In this document: piece after piece, positions 11,797-22,784 of the stretch
How the letters are laid out: every line of letters starts with the position of its first letter
Numbering within the stretch: position 1 is the stretch's first letter
Assembly (NCBI GenBank): GCA_019188255.1
Contig: JAETXT010000002.1
Location: forward strand, 7,123,011-7,187,010
Length of the DNA: 64,000 bases
Direction: 5' to 3'
From: Verticillium longisporum
Taxonomy: Eukaryota > Ascomycota > Sordariomycetes > Glomerellales > Plectosphaerellaceae
Made by a program: the position numbers and the translations under genes
Notes under the pieces: generated by a model
Seen by the model: the letters and a program-made list of their open reading frames with translations, nothing else
The model's database searches: none
What the model was told of the DNA's origin: nothing

Positions 11797-13227
11797 ATGT
11801 CGCTCGTGCAGCTACAGCGACTGCTTCCGCTGCCGGAAGACGAACTGAAGCAGGTCCTTGACTATGGCGCGACATTATCCAAGTCCGAGGCCGCAGAGCA
11901 TTTCGGTAACCTGCTGGGCGACTCCCCGCAAGCCATAGAGTTTATCTCGTCGTTCAACTCGCGACGCAAAGACACCAAACCCGTGCCAACCCCGAATTAC
12001 ACACCAGAAGCAAACTCTGCGAACAACAGCGATGCGCCAAACGACGGTGTCCCCAGGCCGAGGCGAGGGCAGAAGAAGAAGAAGCCGGCCCTGCACACCC
12101 CTCCTCCCCGACAAGTCGAGGCCCTGCCCACGCCTGGTCTCAGCTACAGCAAGAAGACTCAACAAGAAGACTACATTGGCAAGCGACCGAGTCCTGCGCC
12201 TGCTGCGGCCGCCAGCTCCTCGGCATTCAAGCCTCCCGCGAAGGCTGCGACACCCGCTCCTGCTCCTGCCCCTGCCCCTCCAGCGCAGAGAACAGCCGCC
12301 GGCTACCTTATATCAGAGGGCCCTCAGAAGGCGAAGGCCAAGTCCAACCCTGTGAGCCGCTCGTCGACACCCAAACCCGGCGCGACGACCAAGGTGTCCA
12401 TCGCTGGCGGCACGCCTATGGCTGGTGCCTCGACCGCCCTCAACGACCTCGATGCTGCCATCAGAACGCTCGAGATGACGACAAACCCCACGTTACAGGA
12501 TAACGTCAACGCCCGCCGATGCAACTGTGTCGGTGCACGCCACGGCGTCCAGGCGGCAGCTCCAAACTGCCTGTCCTGCGGCAAGGTCATCTGCCTTAAG
12601 GAGGGGCTTGGCCCCTGCACCTTCTGCGGAGCACCGCTCCTCAGCTCTGCAGACGTTCAGGCCATGGTCCAAGAACTCAAGCTTGAAAGAGGACGGGAGA
12701 AGATGGCGGCCGATAGGGAAATACACAAACGTGCCGAAGTCAGCAAGAAGCCGGCACCTTTCAGTCAGTTTAAAACTAGCAGCAGCAGCAGCCACAGCCC
12801 TGCCGATAATGCTCAGTTGTCCGAGGCGGAAGTTAGGGCCAAGGCACATAGAGACAAGCTATTGAACTTTCAGGCTCAGAACGCGCAGCGGACAACGGTG
12901 CGTGATGAGGCGGCAGACTTTGACGTTTCCGGGGCTGTCGCCGGGACGGGGGGCAACATGTGGTCGACCCCAGAGGAGCGGGCGAAGGAGCTGAAGCGGC
13001 AGCAGAAGATACTTCGCGAGATGGAGTGGAATGCCCGTCCCGAGTACGAAAAGCGACGTCAAATCGTCAGTATCGATCTTGTGGGCGGACGGGTTGTGAA
13101 GAAGATGGCAGCTGTCGAGCGGCCGCCGTCACCAGAGCAGGAAGAGGATGATGCGCAATGGGACCAGGAGAACTATACACCACAGCCTCAAGGTGGCGGG
13201 GGTGCTTTTAGCCGCAACCCCTTCTAG
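11797..13227 (+). CDS. RQT4: ASC-1/TRIP4-type zinc finger protein (Rqt4-like)
   Basis: Fungal homologue of activating signal cointegrator 1; the yeast member Rqt4 belongs to the ribosome quality-control trigger complex that splits collided ribosomes. Single exon, 476 residues from the ATG at 11797. The N-terminal ~60 residues form a helical region, followed by a long Pro/Ala/Lys-rich linker. A C2HC5-type zinc cluster lies at about 239-285 (RRCNCVGARHG, NCLSCGKVIC, GPCTFCGAPL), then a charged helical part with RAKAHRDKLLNFQ and a conserved C-terminal stretch (RPEYEKRRQIVSIDLVGGRV). The zinc cluster makes the family assignment firm; the ribosome role is inferred from yeast. Confidence 0.85.
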   Translation: MSLVQLQRLLPLPEDELKQVLDYGATLSKSEAAEHFGNLLGDSPQAIEFISSFNSRRKDTKPVPTPNYTPEANSANNSDAPNDGVPRPRRGQKKKKPALHTPPPRQVEALPTPGLSYSKKTQQEDYIGKRPSPAPAAAASSSAFKPPAKAATPAPAPAPAPPAQRTAAGYLISEGPQKAKAKSNPVSRSSTPKPGATTKVSIAGGTPMAGASTALNDLDAAIRTLEMTTNPTLQDNVNARRCNCVGARHGVQAAAPNCLSCGKVICLKEGLGPCTFCGAPLLSSADVQAMVQELKLERGREKMAADREIHKRAEVSKKPAPFSQFKTSSSSSHSPADNAQLSEAEVRAKAHRDKLLNFQAQNAQRTTVRDEAADFDVSGAVAGTGGNMWSTPEERAKELKRQQKILREMEWNARPEYEKRRQIVSIDLVGGRVVKKMAAVERPPSPEQEEDDAQWDQENYTPQPQGGGGAFSRNPF

Positions 13228-14671
13228 GCCACATGATTAAGCCCGTTTACGAGCCGAAAGGAAAGGCGGCGGAGCTTCAAGGCCGGCGAGATCGCAAGAC
13301 GCAGTGGCGGCGGGTGCAAGATGACCTTCGGGATAACGAGGCCGTGATATTAGATGGAGGCGCGCATGGACACGCATCGACAGCGGATGAGCCGGCATGC
13401 GGGTGAGTTGAAGGCTTTGATGCCCCCATTAATACCAGCATCTGAATATGACAGTGACGTGAGGTGAATCATCCTCAGCAAAGTGAAGCTGATGAACGTG
13501 GTGTTTCAGACAAACCTCGTCGCTGGGAGAGTGTGCTACAAGTTGACAAAACACGACTTGACCAATCATGAGAGGAATTGCCGCGGCAAAAGCAAACAAG
13601 ATTTGGTGCACGTGACTTCGTGTCGTCCTGATCCCAGCACCCGCAGCACGCCATCTGCAGAGGGACAAGTGGGCCGCGAGTCAGGGATAGATGCGGAGGC
13701 GGCACGAGCGAGTCGGCCGGTTGCAACACCTTGATGATCTCTGGTCTGGGTTCAAATTACAGGACGCAGGAGTGATCGAGGCTATGAAAACGCAAGACAG
13801 TCAGACTGATGCTGCCACTGATGCGGGGGAGTTGAGAAACAATGAAGGCAATAGGACTGAGGTTGTGGTGACTGGTACTTGCCAAGTTCTCGTGACTCGT
13901 TTCGGCCACGCCTGCCCCAGAGGGTCAGGCGTCAAGTTAGCCCCTGCACTGGTCTTGGTCCTCGGGCGGAGAACCCCCAGTGGCAGGCCGCGGTTCGCTG
14001 TGCTCGGTCGCTCCAGTGGACCTTGCCAGCCGGTCGCGGGCAGGCACACCCTGACACCCCCAAAGCACCAGTCGACGCAGGTGTCCTGCACCCCCCCTAA
14101 GGCCCGCCCCTGCCTACACCTGTCCGGCTGGTGTGCTGCGCAGCGAAAAACGCGTCCGCTGAAGAGTGAGGGGAGGCACACCGCGTTAATCGCTTGCGCC
14201 TTCCCCCTTCCCACCTGGATCCGGCTCACACTCAGCGTCTGGACTGGAGCCCACCGCCGCTTCCAATCCAACTATTCCCTCCTCGTCGCCGTCGTTCTCG
14301 TTCAGGCTTACCTTGACGTCCTCATCCGCCTCCTCCTCCTCATCAACTCCACGTTCCCAATTCACCCACCTCATCCCCGACAGGACAGGCGTCAACCTAC
14401 AGGCCGCGTCACAGCACGCTCGCCTTTCATCATCCGCTCTTCCGCTCCGGTCATGATCTTACATTCAAGCCCGTCATCCTGACCCTCCACCTCACCCGTC
14501 TCGGCTCAACCCGCCTCGCCTGGGACGTACACGTACGCCTTTGCCAGGCTTCCACATTAGTACCTTGGACAGCAGAACATCGCAGCCGGTTCACCATCTT
14601 CCCATCGCCATCTGAGACACACTCGCAAATACCGCGACCCATCACGTCAGTCCCAGCATACCCATACTCGC
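13228..14671. other. Intergenic, promoter and leader of WHI5-like gene
   Basis: About 1.4 kb. The last 500 bp are C/T-rich, as in long fungal 5' leaders. The largest open frame (13691-14482 on +) is Arg/Pro-rich read-through without family signal. No gene recognised. Confidence 0.45.
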
Positions 14672-16464
14672 ATGCAAAGTACGACGACCAGCGTTATGGA
14701 CGCAGCAACCCGGCCGCATCAGCTGGGCCATGCACATACGGGTACAGGCACTACCACTCATGACGCCAACGGCTCCTATGGCCGCTCCCAAATAGGCCAC
14801 GCCGGTTCTGGCCACGACGGGAGGTTACTGTCGGATAATCTGCATCGATACGCCTCTTCCACCTCGGCGCCCGACGCGCCTGCTGCGGCACCACCCACCC
14901 GAGACGCGCCATCACGAAATCCCGCTGTCGCCGCCCACCTCGCGCAGCCACCACAACCTCACGGTGTCGTCGATGCTCTCCATACCCTCGCACATCTCTC
15001 GGACGCTGCCGCCGCCGCCGCACGACGACCACACGCTCCGCCTCATCAATTGACACCCGACGATACGTCCCAAGACACGACACTGACTATCGAGTCGGAC
15101 AACGTCTTTACCCCGCCTACCAGCCAACCGAGCCAGCCCAGCCAGAGCGACATCCCCAAAAGCCACATGAACGGACACGCGTCGAGCCAGGAGTCCCAGC
15201 TTCTCCAGCTTTCTCAGATTGCTGCCGCACAGGACAAGATGTACGACCCCGAGGCGACTTCCCTATCGCGCAAGAGGACAGCCGACGGCGCAGTCAAGGA
15301 CACCAACGTGTCGCCCGTGCGCGGCGGTCACTCCAGGAACACGAGCGCCGTCTCCATGGCGTCGACGACGGCAAGCACTATTGGCGATGTAAGTAGGCTA
15401 CAATCTACGCTATGTGAAATTGCTAACCATGTGCAGCTCTCGAGCGACCTCAAGACGCGTCTCTCGTACGCCATGGTGAAGTTGAATCACGGCTGGCAGT
15501 CACATTCTATCGACGAGGTCGAGTCGATGGCTTCACAAGCCGCTTCGCCTACATCAAGTCATTCGACCCTGCACGGCCGCTACGAGAATTCGGCTAGCCC
15601 TCGAACCGCCATGCTGGCTGCAGCCCGAAGTGGTCCTCACAGCGCAACGACGAGCAGCTCCAACCCGAGCCCGGCGACATACGATACGTTTTGGAGGGAC
15701 GGCGCGCAGCCTCTATCGCGCCGTGGTCATAACTCTGCGTCGCCGCCAGGCGCGTACAGCCAGTTCTGAGCCTGGCACCTCCAGCCTCTATCCAGCCTTC
15801 ACGATCGACAGCCGCCCACAACCCGCGTCGTAATTCCAACCCCCACTACACGCCGACGCTCCTCTCCCATTCCCACAGCGCCTCTCCTCATACGCCTGCC
15901 CAACAGAGCTCGCTGCAGGGAACCCCATTACAGCGCGTGGGTCGGACGCCCCTGGCTGACCCCATTCTGTTTTCGCCCCACCAGAACGTGCGAGAGCAGG
16001 ACGCTATCGAAACGCTGCTCTTCATGAGCAGCCCCGGCAACTCTACCAATATGAAGCACGGCTACGCACCCGCGACATCGTCTTCACAGCCGCTCCCAGG
16101 CACACGCCACGCCCTGCCAACGTCGCAGCCCCGAAAGAGCCTACCCAGCCACAGGCCACAGCCGCCTCCGAAGCGTGTCGGCTTTGAGAAGAGCACGAGC
16201 ATGATGGAAATGGATGTGGATGCTGATTCGCAAACGGGAACTCCTCGAACGGCCGTGCGGAGACGCGTGAGTGGAGGATTCGGTCATCGGAGCCAACTGT
16301 CGCTGCCGGCGGGCTTGGGGAGCGGACATTCGCGACCGCGGCCAAAGCTGGCGGACGAGGACATTGAACGGATGCTGGACCGCGTGGCGCAAGCTGATAA
16401 CGATAGCTCGGGCGACGAGGAGATTCTACTGCCCAACCGACGTGAGGGGGAGATTGTAGGCTAA
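14672..16464 (+). CDS. WHI5/NRM1-like transcriptional repressor
   Basis: Likely G1/S regulator of the Whi5/Nrm1 family, which binds SBF/MBF complexes. Exon 1 is 14672-15388; a 48-bp intron (15389-15436, GTAAGT, GCTAACC, CAG) is a multiple of three without stops, so it is easily missed as coding. Exon 2 follows and ends at 16464. The key feature is the GTB-type motif right after the splice, LSSDLKTRLSYAMVKLNHGW, followed by QSHSIDEVE. Flanks are Ser/Pro/Thr-rich with several SP/TP sites suited to CDK phosphorylation. One base is missing between about 15690 and 15766, after which the frame continues to TPLADPILFSPHQNV and an acidic C-terminus (LADEDIERMLDRV). With it the product is 581 residues. 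Family call from the GTB motif; WHI5 versus NRM1 is not resolvable. Confidence 0.75.
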
Positions 16465-16946
16465 TGGTCAACGGCATCTGGTGGATTTGTAACGACTAAT
16501 GACTGGCGTTTGGGGTGATTATGCCATTCCTTAGGAACAGGCTTGTTGTGTCTGGTGCCTCGAGAAAGAGCTTCGTTCTGGGCGGGATATAATGCTGGGC
16601 CTAGCCTAGACGACGTGAGGCTGTGAATAGTAAAGATCAGGAGATACGGCTTGTACGGCAGGCGATGTGGCAGCTATCTGAGTGAGCGAGATCGTCTGGC
16701 AGCAAAATCAGGTCAACATTATGGCAAGCACGTGCGTTCATGGTTTGGTTTGATTTTTTTAATTGAAAGTGAATAGGTATTCATTCGTCAAGGGGCTTTG
16801 CAAACCCGACGCAATCAAGAAAAAACGGTGTATCTAACAGTTGAAGATACCCAATGCCTATGTAAAACAGTACCCGTCGTTCGTCATTAAATCATGCAGC
16901 CGTCATAATCAGCATACGCGCCTCCTGCCTGTCCTTTCCTTTCTTT
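16465..16946. other. Intergenic, convergent 3' ends
   Basis: 3' space between the WHI5-like gene and the glycine-zipper gene. No gene seen. Confidence 0.45.
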
Positions 16947-17319
16947 CTACCGCTTGCCGAGCAGATTCTGGACGGAGCCCATGAGGCCGCCGCTGCTGCT
17001 GCTGCCGTGGTGGCTCTGATACGGGGCACCGTAGCCTTGGTTGTACTGGTTCTGCTGTGGGTACTGGCTGCCGTGGTGGCCCCCGTGGTGTTGCTGCTGG
17101 TGGTGGGACTGTTTGTGGCTGTTCTTGGAGCTGAAGCGGTCCTCGACCTTGTTGGCGACGATGGAGCCGACGACGGCGCCGGCCATGGCGCCGAGCTTGC
17201 CGCCCATGATCTTCTTGCCGATGAAGCCGCCGGCGGCCCCGCCGCCAATGGTAGACATGATGCCGCGGTCGCCGTCCTCGCCGAACTGGGCGTCCGAGCC
17301 GGCGGGGCCGTCACGGTTG

Positions 17320-17371
<52 letters not shown>

Positions 17372-17677
17372 ACTGCTGGTTGTGGCCGCCGTAGGAGGCG
17401 TTCTGGTCGGCGTAGGTGGGCTGGCCGCCGCCGTACGAGTGGTGGGACTGGGCGCTCGTGGGGCGCGAGTTGGGATTCGGCGCCGCGCCGTAGGGCGCCA
17501 GGTGGTTGTTGTTGTCGCTCGTGGGGGCGGGGAGCCGGCGTACGAGGGCTGAGAGGGGTAGCCCTGGGTTTGGGCGTACGTCGGCTGCTGCTGGGCATAC
17601 TGGGGCTGGGAGGGGTAGCCTTGGGCCTGGCCGCCGTACGAGGGCTGGCCATTGCCGTAGTAGTCTGAAGCGGACAT
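16947..17677 (-). CDS. Gln/Tyr-rich glycine-zipper protein
   Basis: Small fungal protein with a glycine-zipper segment (GGGAAGGFIGKKIMGGKLGA, then MAGAVVGSIVANKVEDRF) behind a low-complexity N-terminus. The first 50 residues contain repeated GYPSQPxYA units. Next comes a Tyr/Gly/Asn region and a pure glutamine run from a (CAG)16 tract, then the zipper and a His/Gln/Ser-rich tail ending MGSVQNLLGKR. One base is missing in the run 17523-17527; supplying it joins the N-terminal Tyr/Gln repeats to the rest and gives 243 residues. Glycine zippers usually insert in or pack against membranes; similar fungal proteins are stress-associated, but no function can be assigned here. The prion-like composition is visible directly. 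Confidence 0.7.
17322..17369. repeat. Pure (CTG)16 microsatellite, coding polyQ
   Basis: Sixteen uninterrupted CTG units on +, read as CAG glutamine codons in the glycine-zipper gene on -. Unlike most fungal polyQ tracts it has no CAA interruptions, which favours slippage. Confidence 0.95.
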
Positions 17678-18696
17678 TTTGAGTTGGTTGTTGTGAGTTG
17701 ATCCGATGTGAAGCTTGAGGTTGCTGCAGATGATGGGAGTCTGGTTTTGTAGGTGATTGTGTTGGTGAGGCGATGGTGATATGACTTGTTTCTGATCAGG
17801 TCAGGTGTGTCTGGCCACGAGGAGAAGGGACGGCGTCATGGGAAGGAACTGTTATATAACACATACTGAAGGCTGACGCGGACACATCAGAGGGGCCGAG
17901 CAGACCGGTCATGGGGACCATAGGTGTCTACGGATGGCGAGCTATAGACACCGGCGTCCGAGGCGGGGGGCGAAGCTACGGGTTTAGCTGGGCTTAGCAC
18001 GGCGGGGTGGGTGGGCGTCGCCAGCAGCAGCAGCCAGCAGCAGCCTCTGGTCTCCAGGGTGTTTTGCGATTGGGCACAGAGCGAGCTCGTCTGCTCCTCT
18101 GCTGCCTGAGCGCTCTCTCGCTGCTGGCTGCATGCTCACGGTTCTCGTAGTGCAGGTGCGAGGCAGGCGCAGCGCGTGTGGCAGGCCCAGAGGCAGGCCC
18201 AGAGGCAGACCTGAGGTACCTACCTAAGGTACAAAGGTAGACAGCATCTCTTTTGCTTCGGAAGGTACAGGGCTGGCTCCAGCGGGGGCTGTGACCTGCG
18301 AGTGACGTGCTCCGCCACTACGCCCCCCGACAAGCCTCAGCGGGTGGAGGTTTCGGACAGCCCGACTGTCATGTGACCTTGGCGGCGTGGCTCTCCTTCC
18401 GCGTATGCTTGTCCCCCCTCCTTGGCAACATCACCATCCACCATACCAGAGACTCGAAATTCGGCCTTGGCTTTCGGTCTCGCATCCCCCCCAATGACTC
18501 GCATCAGGCACGAGTATGCCTTGGCGAAGATCAAGCTTCTCATCCACCTCAGCCTCGCATTCGTCAAACCATGAAGCGTTAAACATCCCGCAACATTACC
18601 AGCTGCGGCCATTTGATTCGACGGCTCTATTTTTGACTACCGCTATCACGATCGCCATGCATCACGCTGGAAGCCTTTCCCGCTTCTAGTGTCAGA
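17678..18696. other. Intergenic upstream of glycine-zipper gene
   Basis: About 1 kb holding the promoter of the glycine-zipper gene and the 3' end of the beta-glucosidase gene. It has CAGCAGC-rich stretches (18020-18050) and a short tandem repeat of GGCAGGCCCAGA type (about 18180-18210). No gene recognised. Confidence 0.4.
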
Positions 18697-21013
18697 TCAC
18701 CTCACGACGCGCGCCCTCTTGCGGCACGCCGGTGGCCCGCCCGTCACTTCAATCTCGCCCTCAAGCCTGATGTCCCGGCTCGACGCGCCCACCTTGACGC
18801 CGATGGTGCCCTGCGGCACGATCCAGTTCTGGCTGGTGACGTCCCAGTAGCTCAGGTCCTTGCGCCGCAGCGGGAACGTCACCGTGCCCGACTCGCCCGC
18901 CGCGAGCTTGAGCTTGGCGAATCCGCGCAGCTGCTTGAGGGCGTTGCCGGCGCGCTTGGTGGCAGCGTGATGTACAGCTGCGCGACCTCGGCGCCGGCCA
19001 CCTCGCCCGTGTTTGTAATCGTTGCCGTGACCTCGGCGACATCGTCAAAGAGGTCGATGCGTCCGCCTGGTCCCGTCTCGCCGACGGCTGGGCCGCCAAT
19101 GGCCACCGAGTTGACGGCGATGTTCGAGTACTCGTATTTCGTGTAGGCTGACTCATATTAGCAGTTGCCCATCCCTTTGCCCATCACCCAGAAGCAGACA
19201 CAGCAGAAAGGAAAGTGAACTCACAGAGCCCGAAGCCAAACTCGAAACGCGGCTCGATGTTTTGCGCGTCAAAGTGGCGGTAGTCGACGTACAGCCCCTC
19301 GCTAAAGTTGTCATCGCCGCCGTTGCGAATCACCTTGCTGCTGTAGTCGTTCTCCGACTTGGCAATCGTGTAAGGGAGCTTGCCGTTGGGGTTGGTCGAT
19401 CCCCAAACAATGTCGACAACAGCGTTACCGTTCTCCTGCGACGGCAGACCGCCCCAGACAACGGCCTTGACGCTGGGCAGCGCCAGGATCTTCTCGAGGA
19501 TCACGGCGCCCGTGCTGTGCACGATGACCACAACGTTATCGCTGACGGCGGCCACGGCGGCCACGAGCTCGTTTCCATCGTTCCAGGGGTCCAGGTTGTT
19601 GCGATCGCCGACGTTGCCCTCAACCGTGAGGTAGCCCTCGCCCGAGTTAGCCGTGATGAAGACGAGCGCAACATCGGCACCAGTGGCTGCCCTAGCACCA
19701 GCTGCTGTGTCATCCGTGGTGCTCGACACAATGTCGGTTCCGTCGGCCGCGGCCTGCACCTTGATTGCGTCAAGTGGCGCAACGAGGTACGGGTACTCAA
19801 CGGCACCCGAGCCCCAACCCATGCCGAGGGCGCCCTCGTTGCAGCCCTGGTCGACGCACGAGTTGATGCCGTTGGGGTTCTGGATCGATGATGATCCAAT
19901 GACGGCGATGCTGCCCGGGGCCTTGAGAGGCAGGATAGCGTCTTCGTTTTTCAGGAGCACGGTACCGTCGCGGGCGCAAGCGCGCACGTTTTCGGCGTGG
20001 TTGGCCTGAACGTTGGCCTGGATGTTGACGGGCGGGTAGCCGCCGTCCTGGCCGAGGAGATACCAACCTGCAAGGATGCGGCGGCCCATGTCCTCGAGCC
20101 TCGACTGCTCGACTTCTCCGGCGTCAATGGCAGCCTGAAGCTTGGGGCCCCAGAGCTCGTCGCCGCCGCCCCAGCCGGAGCCGGGCATCGACATGTCCAT
20201 ACCGGCATTGGCTGCGCCCGATGTCGTCTGCTGGGCCACGAACCAATCACTCATGACGTAGCCAGGGAATCCGAGCTCCGTCTTGAGCAGGTCGTTGAGG
20301 ACGCCGCTGTTCTCGCACGCGTGGGTGCCGTTGACACGGTTGTAAGAGCACATGACAGCTGCCACGTTGGCGCGCAGCGTGTCGGCAAAAGGCCACAGGT
20401 ATAGCTCGTGCATGGTGCGGTCGTCGACATTGCTGCTGATCTGCTCACGGTTGATCTCCTGCTCGTTGACGATAAAGTGCTTGGCTGTCGCCTGCACGCC
20501 GCCCGCCTGCAGAGCCTCGACAGTCACTTGCGACGCGATGCCCTGGAGGTATGGATCGGGGGCGAAACCCTCCCAGTTGCGGCCGCCCTCGGCGTTCTTG
20601 CCGAGAGCGCCGGGGGCCGGACCGAGGATGACGTTGACGCCGGTGCCCTTGAATTCGGCGGCGAGGTAGGCGCCGCGCTGGCGGATGAGCTCGACGTCCC
20701 ACGTCGAGGCAGCCTGCACGGCGGGCGTGAAGGCCGTCATGCTCCTGCCCCAGCGCACTCCGAGGGGTCCATCGTGCAGGCAGAGCGAGGGGTAGCCGAT
20801 CGAAGACACGGGGCTCGTGTTACCGATGCAGGGACCGTTGGGCGCCCGGTTCCAACCAATGCCGGTGACGATGCCAATCTTCTCTTCCTGCGTCAGCTTC
20901 TCGAGGGCCGCCTCGGCTTTAGCATAGGCTGCGTCCCAGGCTGCATTGTTTGTTTGCGCAAGGGCCTGAAGGGTCGACGCCGCCAGGACGGCGAGGAGCT
21001 TGTTGACGTGCAT
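18697..21013 (-). CDS. Secreted GH3 beta-glucosidase
   Basis: Glycoside hydrolase family 3 enzyme releasing terminal beta-glucose, probably from cello-oligosaccharides. Exon 1 21013-19225, 77-bp intron (19224-19148), exon 2 19147-18697; the splice restores FGFGLSYTKYEYS, the usual start of the C-terminal fibronectin-III domain. Start taken at 21013, giving a signal peptide MHVNKLLAVLAASTLQALAQ. Family motifs: LCLHDGPLGVRWG, KHFIVNEQE, and the nucleophile site GYVMSDW (Asp256). One base is missing near 18958-18961; supplying it gives LYITLPP followed by LKQLRGFAKL, as in other GH3 enzymes, and 746 residues. An in-frame GTG 33 codons upstream is ignored. The promoter is shared with the PLP enzyme gene. 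Confidence 0.93.
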
Positions 21014-22784
21014 GGTGAGAGAGGGGGAGGGGTTGAAGGCCAGATGGTAGATGACCTGGATCTGTCTGTTCTGCTCGGGAGATCGATGCCCTTGGGTGGA
21101 GGGTGAAGGCACGGTGATGTCCTCAACGGAGCCAGTGCTCGTCTTATAAGCAGATGGACGTCTCCATCGCGTGGGTCAAGGTTTACCCAGGCGTCCACGC
21201 CGTGGTGTCTGCATCCCCGTACCCCATGCCTGCTTGCCGCCAAATGCCGTCAATCAAAGGCGGACGCTTGTGTGGCTGCAAATATAAAGGGCCGAGTGAT
21301 TGCAGCTAGAACCTGGCAACGTGACGTCCGGACGGCCTTGGCCCTCGTCTTGGTCCCGCGGCCAGGACAGGCAGGATGTGCGCCAGCAAACAGCGTCGCT
21401 GCGGTTGTGGACTCGGGAGACTTTGCGCCGGCTTGGTGCGGTCGTGGTCCGCGGGCCGGGTTGCCCTTGATTTGATTGGGAAGGGTATATCTTGCAGCTT
21501 GTAGAGGCAGCACGGAGGACCGCGGAAGGAGACTCCCGCAAGGGGTGGCCCCGGAGGTCAGAGCCAAGGTCAGGGGCAGGGCCACGGCCGGGGGGTGTTA
21601 GAAGGGATCGTCATTGCGGGGGATAGCGAGCCAAGAAGAGGGGGAAATATCTACACACTGGACTTAGTATGCGGGGGAGGCACCAAGGATAATTAAACGT
21701 GGACGACGACCTTGGGGGCACTACATGTGGTTGTGCCTCTTGTGCTGGCGCGCACCGGCATTTGGTGTGCCTCGGTTTTAAGGGGCGCCCATAGGCCATG
21801 TCCATAGGCTCCTCCTCATGAGGAATCCCTGCTCGATTCAGGGGATGCGCTGCATGTTCAGAGTATCCTTCTTCACTTTCCCATGGTACGTCGCATCGCC
21901 GAGGTCTGCATAGCGTCGCATCGTTCTCTTGCCTCCTGTTCGCGCACTATCTATCTGGCAGAAGCCGGAATGAGGCCGATTCGCATGGCTTGGCACGACA
22001 TTCGTGAGCTCTCCCCTGGCCCCGATCCGGGTGGCACTGACACGCTCGCTGACACGGCTCGGTAATCTCGGAGGCTCCTGGGAGGGAGCCTCTCGGTTTT
22101 TTTGGGTTTTAGAGTTATCGAGGCTCATCTTTCCTCAGAGGGACCCGCCTACCGCCGAAGAAGCCGGTGATCACCGCACGCCGGCAGTTGGTTTGAACTT
22201 GGACACCTTGACCATGGCTGCTTCGCTTTGACCTTTTGCCCTTGTACAAGTATGATGATATCTTCGGGTTGGTGGGTCACAAATGCAAGCTGTGAGCCCG
22301 GCAATTCCAGCCAGCTTTGGGCAATCCTCTTATTCCCTCAAAATCACAATTGACTGATCTGAAGCTTGCTGACATGGGCGTTTGCCAAGTCCCCCGTGTA
22401 GAGCGAGAGCGACCATCGAGAGAGTGCCCCATACCACCTCGAATGGCTTGCATTTGTAATCACATAGTTGTCAGACTCACATAAATGTCAGACGGCGCGT
22501 TCAGAGACCGAGTTGGTCGCGACGCTTGTCCTATCGTCGCGTTGATGCGGTCGGGTCGGCACGCCCTTCGTGATGACGAGCCGCGCGGCGAATCATGTGT
22601 CGTCCTCTGTGCTGAATATGGGGTTAGGAGGATGACTCTGCAACACGACAACACTGCGTAAGTGAGTCACGAACAACGCTGTGAAGCTCGTATAAGCTGC
22701 GACTCAAGCCTCAGGGACGGAATTAAAAAGTCTGCTCAAGCTTGTTCACCAGCCCAACCGTTCTCAAACCCAATCGCAAGCACC
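21014..22784. other. Divergent promoter, GH3 / PLP enzyme
   Basis: About 1.8 kb between divergent genes. A TATA-like TTATAAG sits about 125 bp upstream of the GH3 start (on -, near 21143). One GC-rich hairpin with a following T run is listed separately. No coding gene recognised. Confidence 0.45.
22071..22103 (+). other. GC-rich stem-loop followed by T7
   Basis: Perfect 8-bp inverted repeat GAGGCTCC (22071-22078) / GGAGCCTC (22085-22092) with a 6-nt loop, followed within five bases by seven T (22097-22103). The shape could end an RNA polymerase III transcript, but I find no convincing A and B boxes upstream, so its role is unknown. Confidence 0.3.

Noticed and set aside
13690..13770. tRNA-like B-box word GGTTCAAAT
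   Set aside because: No matching acceptor stem, D arm or anticodon arm could be folded around it; other GGTTC words in the window fail likewise.
13691..14482. 263-codon frame before the WHI5-like gene
   Set aside because: Composition is that of translated C/T-rich leader DNA; no domain, and it runs into the leader of the next gene.
15364..15450. Reading the WHI5-like gene straight through 15389-15436
   Set aside because: The segment has perfect donor, branch and acceptor signals; the added residues interrupt the start of the conserved GTB block.
22071..22103. Bacterial-type terminator
   Set aside because: The genome is clearly eukaryotic; the hairpin plus T run is kept only as an unexplained structure.
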